Shown here piece after piece: positions 1 to 4,794 of a DNA stretch of 6,147 nucleotides. The position numbers and the translations under genes are program-made. Position 1 is the stretch's first letter. The number at the start of each line of letters is the position of its first letter. The notes under the pieces are model-generated. The model was not told the DNA's origin. It saw only the letters and a list, made by a program, of their open reading frames with translations, and made no database searches. Source of the DNA: DASZZY01 sp036260395 (GTDB taxonomy: Bacteria > Actinomycetota > UBA4738 > CALAEC01); NCBI GenBank assembly GCA_036260395.1, contig DASZZY010000065.1, positions 1 to 6,147 of the forward strand, in the 5' to 3' direction.

Positions 1-788
1 AAGGCGTCGCCGGACACCAGGTACCGGACCGCGTTCGTGGCCACCGCCGGCAGCTCCCCCTCCTCGGCCAGCCGCAGCAGCCGGCGGATCTCGCCGGGGC
101 TGCCCGGCTCGAGGAGGTTCCGGACCTCGACGAAGCACCACCGCCCGAACGCCTCTCGCCACGGCCGGGCCAGCTCGCGGGCCGCCCCGGGGCGGCCGGC
201 CAGGGCCATGGCCCCCGGCGCGGAGTCCGGCCCGAGGAGGCAGACCAGCCCCTCCGACCGGGCCATCACCTCTCCCGGCGAGAGCCACGGGTCCCCCCGC
301 TCGCCCCGCATGTGGGCCGCGGTGATCAGCCGACAGAGGTTCGCGTAGCCCCGCGCGTCCCGGGCGAGCAGGAGGACGCGGGTGGTTCCACTGGCCGGCC
401 TTCGGGGACTTCTACGCTCCAACGTGCTCGGCGCGCCTCCCGGCGCGCCTGTGCGCGATTCCGCCGAAGTCCCCTCGGCCCCCCAAGAGCCCCCCGCCGA
501 TGCGGCTCGGCGGTGCCTCGCGACGGCTCCGCTCCGCCGAAGAGCCTCCGCTCCGGTCCAGCCTCTGGCCAGCTGCCCGCCGTCCACGGTCAGGTAGGCG
601 CCGAGCAGGGGCTTGATCCCGGCCGCGTTGCACGCGGCCACGAACCGGGGAGCGCCGTACAGGCCGTCGCGGTCGGTGAGGGCCACCGCGGGCATCCCCA
701 GCTCGGCGGCCCGGCGAACCAGGTCCTCGGGCGAGAAGGCCCCGTCCTTCAGCGAGAAGTACGACCGGCAGTGGAGGTGGGCGAACAT
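1..788 (-). CDS. dnaE2: Error-prone DNA polymerase III alpha subunit DnaE2/ImuC, N-terminal part (partial)
   Basis: Only the first ~262 residues are present; the frame stays open to the left edge of the window. The start MFAHLHCRSYFSLKDG is the opening of a PHP domain of C-family replicative polymerases. It is followed by TDRDGLYG (residues 38-45), AGIKPLLGAYLTV (56-68), RVLLLARDARGYANLCRLIT (137-156) and ATNAVRYL (250-257), all in the family order. The palm and finger domains would lie outside the window. DnaE2 (ImuC) performs translesion synthesis in the SOS mutagenesis pathway with ImuA' and ImuB; neither partner gene is in view. The DnaE2 call rather than housekeeping DnaE1 rests on the LexA box touching the ATG and on the DnaE2-like PHP sequence. 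The ATG at 786-788 puts HLH at residues 4-6, as usual; an in-frame GTG at 813-815 is possible but lies upstream of the -10. PHP metal-ligand positions are altered: R40 where TDHDG is common, and R255 where VHY is common. Residues ~75-132 are a foreign-looking insertion, described separately. Confidence 0.82.
   Translation of the reverse strand, partial: MFAHLHCRSYFSLKDGAFSPEDLVRRAAELGMPAVALTDRDGLYGAPRFVAACNAAGIKPLLGAYLTVDGGQLARGWTGAEALRRSGAVARHRRAASAGGSWGAEGTSAESRTGAPGGAPSTLERRSPRRPASGTTRVLLLARDARGYANLCRLITAAHMRGERGDPWLSPGEVMARSEGLVCLLGPDSAPGAMALAGRPGAARELARPWREAFGRWCFVEVRNLLEPGSPGEIRRLLRLAEEGELPAVATNAVRYLVSGDA
391..570. repeat. In-frame palindromic insertion element inside the dnaE2 PHP domain
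   Basis: This block interrupts the PHP domain between the GAYLTVDGGQLA and RVLLLARD segments (residues ~75-132). It is bounded by a 6-bp direct repeat CTGGCC at 391-396 and 565-570. Removing one copy plus the interior takes out 174 bp, exactly 58 codons, and leaves DGGQLASGTTRVLLLARD, a normal family spacing. It contains nested inverted repeats. GGGGACTTC (404-412) pairs with GAAGTCCCC (466-474), enclosing GGCGCGCC-TCCC-GGCGCGCC (430-449). CCGCCGA/TCGGCGG (494-500/507-513) forms a 7-bp stem, and TCCGCTCCG occurs twice (528-536, 547-555). By hand count, about 18 of 62 codons in residues 75-136 end in A or T, against about 5 of 200 in the flanking parts. The encoded peptide is rich in R, S, A, G and P and is probably disordered. 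It could also be a lineage-specific loop that was never mobile. Confidence 0.6.
430..449. repeat. Perfect 8-bp hairpin GGCGCGCC-TCCC-GGCGCGCC at the element core
   Basis: Two copies of the self-complementary octamer GGCGCGCC lie 4 bp apart. They therefore form both a direct repeat and a very stable stem-loop. The hairpin sits in the loop of the outer 404-412/466-474 inverted repeat, giving a long two-tier stem within the dnaE2 reading frame. Confidence 0.75.
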
Positions 789-802
789 CGAACGTATGTT
801 CG
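789..802. promoter_or_regulatory. LexA (SOS) operator adjoining the dnaE2 start codon
   Basis: CGAACGTATGTTCG on the plus strand (CGAACATACGTTCG on the minus strand) is a perfect match to the Gram-positive/actinobacterial LexA consensus CGAACRNRYGTTYG, with perfect 5-bp arms. It ends at the base just before the dnaE2 ATG and lies directly after the -10 element, so bound LexA would cover the transcription start. A further half-site CGAAC (782-786) overlaps the first codons. LexA repression with release after DNA damage is the expected control of dnaE2. Confidence 0.88.
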
Positions 803-831
803 AGTCTATGCCCACGGGTTTCTGCGGGCAA
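803..831 (-). promoter_or_regulatory. dnaE2 promoter (-35 TTGCCC, -10 TAGACT, 17-bp spacer)
   Basis: On the minus strand, TTGCCC (831-826) and TAGACT (808-803) are separated by exactly 17 bp, a good housekeeping-sigma promoter. The start of transcription would fall about 7 nt past the -10, near 796, inside the LexA box. That leaves a leader of roughly 8 nt with no Shine-Dalgarno, so the message is effectively leaderless. Confidence 0.65.
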
Positions 832-846
832 CCGTCGGGAAAGGCC

Positions 847-874
847 GACGGCGGCGGGACATCCCGCCGCCGTC
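847..874 (-). terminator. Strong GC hairpin, probable terminator of the AOC-barrel-like gene
   Basis: GACGGCGGCGGG (847-858) pairs with CCCGCCGCCGTC (863-874), a 12-bp perfect stem with a 4-nt loop. It begins 19 bp after the stop of the gene at 894-1391. On the minus strand it is followed by GGCCTTTCCC, which has only a short T run, so the U-tract is weak. It would insulate the SOS-regulated dnaE2 promoter from read-through. Confidence 0.65.
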
Positions 875-893
875 GCACCTCGCGATCCGAAGC

Positions 894-1391
894 TCAGTCG
901 AGCCGCAGATCGAACTCGTAGATGGAACCCTCCTGGCCGCAGAGATCGGCTGGCCCGACCACGACATCGCCCCGGGCGAACTTGAACGCCTCGGTTCCCC
1001 CGGTCACCGCGTGGTCCACTCCTCCGCCGAAGAACTCGGAGAACCGGAACGACCCGTAGATCGTGATCCGGCCCTGTCGCAGGTTCAGCGTGCTGTCGAT
1101 GATGGCCCAGGCATCGCCGCCCCTGAGCGGCCGGACCAGGACGAAGCGACCCACGTTCCTCCCGACGCGCTGGCAGGTCTGCGGGTCGAAGAGCGGGGCG
1201 ATGACCACCGACCAGTCCCCGGGGCTCTCCCCCTTCGGCTTCTCGTCGATGTCCCTGATGAACGTGGGCATCCCCTCGAACAGCCGCAGCGTCGTCTCCT
1301 GCGACTCCTCGGACGACACCGGCGCGCCGGGCCCGAGCATCACCACCCCGGTGAGCACGGCGATCAACACGAGCGGAAGACGCTTCCGCAT
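894..1391 (-). CDS. Secreted allene-oxide-cyclase-barrel / dirigent-like protein
   Basis: 165 residues. The N-terminus MRKRLPLVLIAVLTGVVMLG is a clear Sec signal peptide, with likely cleavage near residues 23-28. The mature part resembles the small eight-stranded barrel of allene oxide cyclase/dirigent-like proteins found in many actinobacteria. The family pattern is visible: a GESPGDWSVVIAPLFD segment (54-69), a central strand pair GRITIYGSF (107-115), then AVTGGTEAFKFARGDVVV (128-145) and a final YEFDLRL strand. C73 and C151 could form a disulphide outside the cell. No enzymatic activity is established for most bacterial members, so a specific reaction is not claimed. The start at 1389-1391 is chosen for its AAAGGAGG ribosome-binding site about 4-5 nt upstream; a longer frame from 1439 would put 16 polar residues before the signal peptide. 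It follows the gene ending at 1478 by 86 bp on the same strand. Confidence 0.7.
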   Translation of the reverse strand: MRKRLPLVLIAVLTGVVMLGPGAPVSSEESQETTLRLFEGMPTFIRDIDEKPKGESPGDWSVVIAPLFDPQTCQRVGRNVGRFVLVRPLRGGDAWAIIDSTLNLRQGRITIYGSFRFSEFFGGGVDHAVTGGTEAFKFARGDVVVGPADLCGQEGSIYEFDLRLD

Positions 1392-1392
1392 G

Positions 1393-1402
1393 GGCCCTCC
1401 TT
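1393..1402 (-). promoter_or_regulatory. Shine-Dalgarno of the AOC-barrel-like gene
   Basis: The minus strand reads AAAGGAGGGCCC directly before the ATG at 1391. It is a near-ideal anti-16S match and fixes the start. It is the clearest canonical ribosome-binding site among the genes whose starts are in the window; the others rely on leaderless starts or coupling. Confidence 0.75.
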
Positions 1403-1429
1403 TCCTCGGAGACGGGCGACCCTCAGGTA

Positions 1430-1458
1430 ACGAAAGCAAGCGGTAAAGGGCAGGTCAA
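1430..1458 (-). promoter_or_regulatory. Weak candidate promoter for the AOC-barrel-like gene
   Basis: TTGACC (minus strand, 1458-1453) is a good -35. A 17-bp spacer leads only to TTTCGT (1435-1430), which is a poor -10. The gene might instead be read as part of an operon with the upstream membrane-protein gene. Confidence 0.25.
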
Positions 1459-1477
1459 GAGCGACGAACGGCGCTGC

Positions 1478-2137
1478 TCAGGTGCCGCGGAGGCAGCCGA
1501 TCACCTCGGTGGGGAGCCCGGGGATCGTGAGCGCCTCGCCGGGGAGGTCCTCGATGGGCTCCTCCCCCGTGACGAAGTCGTAGGGCGAGCCGGCCCACCG
1601 GCCCGGCACCCCGGGGTGCCGCCGCGGCAGCGATGCCGGCTCGGTGGTCTCGTGCTGGAACGCCGTCCAGTCCGGCGAGCGGAAGCCGTGGGAGCCGAAC
1701 GGCGCCACGGCGGCGACGCCGGCCCCGAACGTCCGGGCCTCGACCAGCCACCGGGCGGCGACGTCCCCGAGCCGCCCCTTCACGTACCACCGCCGGACCG
1801 TGCTCAGGTAGTTCTTGTCGCTGGGCGGGGCCTCCGGGCCCTCGAAGTACCGCATCTCGTCGACCTCGAACGGCCCGCGCGCGCCCATGGTGCGCCGGAT
1901 CACCGCGAGCGGCCGCTCGTACCGAGGGGTGCCGGGCCGGGGCGCGGAGTAGCCCTCGATGCACTGGCCACTGGGGTTCGGGTCGCCGACCGCGGCCGTG
2001 CCTTCCGCCTCGTCGCCCGCCCGGGCGCCCGTCGACCGGCCGCTCACGTACACGGTGACCACGCCGGCCACCAGCACGGCGGCCGTCAGCGCCACCAACA
2101 CGCCGAGGGGCAGCATCGACCGCGGTTGCTCGCGCAC
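1478..2137 (-). CDS. Unrecognised single-pass membrane-anchored protein
   Basis: 219 residues from the GTG at 2135-2137; I do not recognise a family. A short basic N-terminus (MREQPRSMLP) is followed by one hydrophobic segment at about residues 10-32. A polar, low-complexity linker (33-55) leads to a C-terminal part of ~160 residues that should lie outside the membrane. That part holds W/Y/F-rich stretches such as NYLSTVRRWYVKGRLGD (109-125), RSPDWTAFQHE (153-163) and GSPYDFVTGEEP (183-194). It has only two cysteines (C59, C215), which could pair. The GTG is preferred because it lies 9 nt after a TATCCT -10, giving a leaderless message. The ATG at 2114-2116, seven codons later, is the alternative and also lacks a Shine-Dalgarno. 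The frame is open further upstream to 2332, but that stretch is antisense to the Tat phosphoesterase gene. The shared promoter with that phosphoesterase hints at a linked envelope role, which is inference. Confidence 0.65.
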   Translation of the reverse strand: MREQPRSMLPLGVLVALTAAVLVAGVVTVYVSGRSTGARAGDEAEGTAAVGDPNPSGQCIEGYSAPRPGTPRYERPLAVIRRTMGARGPFEVDEMRYFEGPEAPPSDKNYLSTVRRWYVKGRLGDVAARWLVEARTFGAGVAAVAPFGSHGFRSPDWTAFQHETTEPASLPRRHPGVPGRWAGSPYDFVTGEEPIEDLPGEALTIPGLPTEVIGCLRGT

Positions 2138-2145
2138 GGTCCCGG

Positions 2146-2152
2146 TAGGATA
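2146..2152. promoter_or_regulatory. Overlapping divergent -10 elements (TAGGAT / TATCCT)
   Basis: TAGGATATCC carries TAGGAT on the plus strand (2146-2151) and TATCCT on the minus strand (2152-2147). Each fits the actinobacterial TANNNT -10 and each lies 8-9 nt before a GTG start codon (plus 2160, minus 2137). Transcripts would therefore start at or within two or so bases of the GTG, with no room for a Shine-Dalgarno on either side. The -35 regions are poor on both strands: on the plus strand TTGCTC at 2126-2131 is only 14 bp away, and on the minus strand none is clear. Because the two -10 elements occupy the same bases, polymerase can open only one direction at a time. Confidence 0.6.
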
Positions 2153-2159
2153 TCCGACC

Positions 2160-3533
2160 GTGCTCCCCACCCGGTTCACCCGTCGTGAGTTCCTCACGCG
2201 GTCCGCCGCCGCCGCGGCGGGGCTGTTCGTGTCGTCCTGCCAGGGCAGCACCCCGGCCGCCCGCCCGACGTTCGGCAAGGACGTGGCCCGGCTCGATACG
2301 CGGTGGCCGATCAAGCGCGTGGTGTACCTCATGCTCGAGAACCGGAGCTACGACAACCTGTTCGGCCGGTTCCCCGCGGGCAACGGGGCCACGGTCGGGG
2401 TCCGGGACGGGCGCGAGGTCCCGCTGAAGCCATGCCCCGAGTGGCTGCCGGGCGACCTTCCCCACGACCGCGCGGCGTTCGAGAACTCCTTCCGCGGCGG
2501 CGCGATGGACGGGTTCGCGCTGGGCGAGTTCGGGCCGCTGTACGCCTACTCGCAGTTCGCCCGGCAGGACATCCCGTCGTACTGGCGGTGGGCCGAGGAG
2601 TTCGTCCTCTGCGACAACTTCTTCGCCTCGGAGCCGGGGCCGTCGTACCCGAACCACCTCTTCTACGTCGCGGGCCAGGCCGGCGGGGCCATCGACAACC
2701 CGGAGAACATCCAGACGAAGTTCCTCGGCGACGGGAAGCAGTTCAAGAGCTGGGGGTGCGACTCCTACGGCGACGACGTCTTCGTCCTCGTCACGGACGA
2801 TGCCGGCAACGTCACCAAGCACGACACCTGCTTCGGGTTCAAGACCGTCGGCGAGCAGCTGTCGGAGCGGGACGTCGACTGGGCGTACTATTCGCCGGAG
2901 CCGACGCAGTTCGGCTACATCTGGAACGCGTACTCGGCGATCGAGCAGGTGTACGGGTCGGAACTCTGGGAGGAGCACATCTGGCCCGTCGACGACCTCC
3001 TCGTCGACATCCAGTCCGACGCGCTTCCCTCGGTGAGCTGGATCGTCCCCCGGTGGGTGCTGTCCGACCATCCGCCGGTCAGCACGAAGCACGCCCACAA
3101 CTGGGTGACCAAGATCGTCAACGGCATCATGCGGAGCGACATGTGGGAACACACGGCCATCTTCATCACCTGGGACGAGTGGGGCGGCCTGTACGACCAC
3201 GTGGCGCCGCCGGTGGTCGGCGGCCGGCGGTGGGGCTTCCGGGTCCCCACGCTGGTGATCTCGCCGTACGCCCGCCGGGGCTACGTCGACGACGGGCTCG
3301 CCGAGTTCACGGCGCCCCTGCGGTTCATCGCGGACAACTGGGGGCTCGAGTACCTGACGGAACGCTACGAGCAGGTCCACAACTTCGAGCACGTCTTCGA
3401 CTTCACGAGGAAGCCGCGCTCCCCTGCCCTCGGGCGGCAGGTCCGGGCCACGAACGCCCCGAGCGACTTCCCCGAGGACTTCCCGGCGTGGCCGGAGGGC
3501 ATCGACATCCAGCCGCCGCCGTTCCTGCACTGA
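2160..3533 (+). CDS. Tat-exported phosphoesterase, phospholipase C / acid phosphatase AcpA family
   Basis: 457 residues from GTG 2160. The N-terminus TRREFLTRSAAAAAGLF is a twin-arginine signal (R8, R9), followed by VSSC (24-27), which also fits a lipobox, so it may be a Tat lipoprotein anchored at C27. Family motifs appear in order: VVYLMLENRSYDNLFG (54-69; E60 and N61 are expected metal ligands), SEPGPSYPNHLFYVAG (157-172; S162 is the likely nucleophile), SDHPPV (302-307), IFITWDEWGGLYDHVAPP (334-351; D339, E340 and H347 expected at the metal site) and GFRVPTLVISPYARRGYV (359-376). Members hydrolyse phosphodiesters or phosphomonoesters (phospholipids, phosphatases) outside the cytoplasm; the substrate cannot be told from sequence. 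It has no extra C-terminal domains such as those of the long Pseudomonas PlcH type. The start is set by the Tat motif and the -10 at 2146-2151. The upstream in-frame ATG at 1959 would bury the signal and overlap the divergent gene. It ends 10 bp from the converging glycosyltransferase gene. Confidence 0.9.
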   Translation: MLPTRFTRREFLTRSAAAAAGLFVSSCQGSTPAARPTFGKDVARLDTRWPIKRVVYLMLENRSYDNLFGRFPAGNGATVGVRDGREVPLKPCPEWLPGDLPHDRAAFENSFRGGAMDGFALGEFGPLYAYSQFARQDIPSYWRWAEEFVLCDNFFASEPGPSYPNHLFYVAGQAGGAIDNPENIQTKFLGDGKQFKSWGCDSYGDDVFVLVTDDAGNVTKHDTCFGFKTVGEQLSERDVDWAYYSPEPTQFGYIWNAYSAIEQVYGSELWEEHIWPVDDLLVDIQSDALPSVSWIVPRWVLSDHPPVSTKHAHNWVTKIVNGIMRSDMWEHTAIFITWDEWGGLYDHVAPPVVGGRRWGFRVPTLVISPYARRGYVDDGLAEFTAPLRFIADNWGLEYLTERYEQVHNFEHVFDFTRKPRSPALGRQVRATNAPSDFPEDFPAWPEGIDIQPPPFLH

Positions 3534-3547
3534 CGGCCGGCGGTCAG
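3530..3547. repeat. Short inverted repeat joining the two convergent stop codons
   Basis: CTGAC (3530-3534) and GTCAG (3543-3547) are complementary arms around GGCCGGCG, and each arm contains the TGA stop of one convergent gene. Only 5 bp pair fully and there is no T run, so it is a weak candidate bidirectional terminator at most. Confidence 0.25.
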
Positions 3548-4794
3548 GACCGCAGCTCGTCCAGCGCGTCGGCATAATCGACGCCGAGACCCCGGGCGGC
3601 CGTCTCGGGCGTGGCCCCCACGTCGGCCAGGGCGTCCGCCCATCGCGCCAGCGCCCCCCGGGCCGGATCGGTGGCCAGCGCGACCGTGGCGTCGATGGCC
3701 CGCCGGTACCCGCGGGCCGTGGCGTCCTCGGCGGCCAGCCGGTCCGCCAGCGCGTGGCCGCGGCGCCCGATCTCGGCTCGACGGGCCGGGTCGCGGACGA
3801 GCCCGTCCAGCACCGGGGCCAGCGTGTCGGCGTCGGGCGGGCCGGGGGGTACCCGGACCACGGCGCCCTCCGGCCAGTCGAGGTACGTCCCCGTGGCGCT
3901 GACGACGGCGGGGACGCCGGCCTGGAACGCGCGCAGCAGCGTGCCGCTCACCTCCCCTCGGTGGGGGTGCCGGAGGTTCACCACGACGTCGCACGCCGCC
4001 AGCCAGGCCAGGAAGTCGGCGTCCGAGACGTCCTGGGCCACGGTCACCAGGTCCCGGTGCCCGGAGCGGGCCAGGACCTCCTCGATGTCGTACATCGGGA
4101 TCCGGCGGCCGACGATCGCCAGCCGCGCCGGGGGGCCGACCCGGGCCACGGCCTCCACGACCGCCTCGATCCCCTTGGCCGCGCCGACGTCGCCGAGGAC
4201 CCCGACCAGGACGCCCTCGGGGGCGACCCGCCGACGCAGGCGCCGGGCCCGCCGCGCCGCCCGGCGGATGGCGGCCGGCGTCTCGACCGGCGGGTGCGGG
4301 ACCACGAACGCCGGGGTCCGGCAGCCGAACGCCTCGAGGTAGCGGCGGCCGAACTCGGAGTGGACGAGGATGCCGCGCGAGCGGCGGGCGAGGAAGGCGC
4401 ACCATGGGACCCGCAGCGGCTCGTCCACCGCGGGGCCGTCGGCCAGCCGCGCGGCGGTGGCCAGCGCCTCGGCCCGAGTGGGTGGCCCCAGCGGATCGTT
4501 CACCGCGAGCAGCGCGCCGCCCAGGTCGTCGAGCGACAGGTCGTGGAGGACGACGAGCCCGGGGTGGCGGACCGCGAGCCCGTAGACGTCGCGGTGGAAG
4601 TCCAGGTTGTTCCCGATGTGGTAGACGGCGAGATCGGCCCGCCCGACGGCCTCCTCGGCGCGGCCGTCGACCGGCCACACCGCGTCGATGCGGCCGACCC
4701 CCGTCCGCCGGAGGCGGGGGAGGACCGCCGCGGAGTAGGAGGCGATCCCCGTCGGCGCGGGTGGCAGCGGCGAGACGTAGGCGATCCGAGCCAT
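3544..4794 (-). CDS. GT-B glycosyltransferase (GT4-like), distal gene of the operon
   Basis: 416 residues. The N-terminal Rossmann domain opens with RIAYVSPLPPAPTGIASYSA (residues 3-22), the donor/acceptor glycine-turn region of GT4-type enzymes. It continues through AVYHIGNNLDFH (56-67) and VVLHDLSLDD (81-90). The C-terminal nucleotide-sugar domain shows VGVLGDVGAAKGIEAVVEAV (197-216; K207 in the usual phosphate-binding place) and VVNLRHPHRGEVSGTLLRAFQAGVPAVVSATG (271-302), typical of the group that reads NLR-P-GE-SG-L. An arginine-rich helix (177-189) joins the domains. It should transfer a sugar from an activated donor during surface glycan synthesis at the cytoplasmic face; donor and acceptor are unknown. 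The ATG at 4792-4794 overlaps the upstream stop by one base (TGATG). No Shine-Dalgarno is seen (CTGCTCTCCTG precedes it), so translation probably depends on coupling. The open frame extends upstream, but that part is out of phase with the neighbouring glycosyltransferase gene. Confidence 0.87.
   Translation of the reverse strand: MARIAYVSPLPPAPTGIASYSAAVLPRLRRTGVGRIDAVWPVDGRAEEAVGRADLAVYHIGNNLDFHRDVYGLAVRHPGLVVLHDLSLDDLGGALLAVNDPLGPPTRAEALATAARLADGPAVDEPLRVPWCAFLARRSRGILVHSEFGRRYLEAFGCRTPAFVVPHPPVETPAAIRRAARRARRLRRRVAPEGVLVGVLGDVGAAKGIEAVVEAVARVGPPARLAIVGRRIPMYDIEEVLARSGHRDLVTVAQDVSDADFLAWLAACDVVVNLRHPHRGEVSGTLLRAFQAGVPAVVSATGTYLDWPEGAVVRVPPGPPDADTLAPVLDGLVRDPARRAEIGRRGHALADRLAAEDATARGYRRAIDATVALATDPARGALARWADALADVGATPETAARGLGVDYADALDELRS

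Noticed and set aside
391..570. Possible intein or selfish protein domain in dnaE2
   Set aside because: DnaE inteins insert at conserved catalytic sites and start with Cys/Ser and end with His-Asn. This block is only ~58 residues, low complexity, and has no splicing motifs.
391..570. CRISPR-like repeat array
   Set aside because: The repeats are nested inverted arms with one short 9-bp direct repeat, not regularly spaced units with spacers.
1..788. dnaE2 as a frameshifted pseudogene because of the odd central segment
   Set aside because: Codon-by-codon reading shows one continuous frame through the block, with family motifs in the same frame on both sides and no stop.
312..1430. Plus-strand open frame of ~370 codons over dnaE2 and the AOC-like gene
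   Set aside because: It is antisense to two supported genes and runs straight through the LexA box and the 847-874 hairpin. Composition is typical of an antisense shadow.
1959..2159. Upstream ATG start for the phosphoesterase
   Set aside because: It would place 67 residues before the twin-arginine signal and overlap the divergent gene. The GTG at 2160 with its -10 fits better.
2138..2332. N-terminal extension of the unknown membrane protein to the ATG at 2332
   Set aside because: The extension is antisense to the Tat signal and start of the phosphoesterase, and it would put 65 polar residues before the membrane segment.
1455..3575. A ~700-codon stop-free minus-strand frame opposite the phosphoesterase
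   Set aside because: It is a GC-bias shadow. It overlaps two genes with clear motifs, and its translation is R/V/E/P-rich with no recognisable domain.
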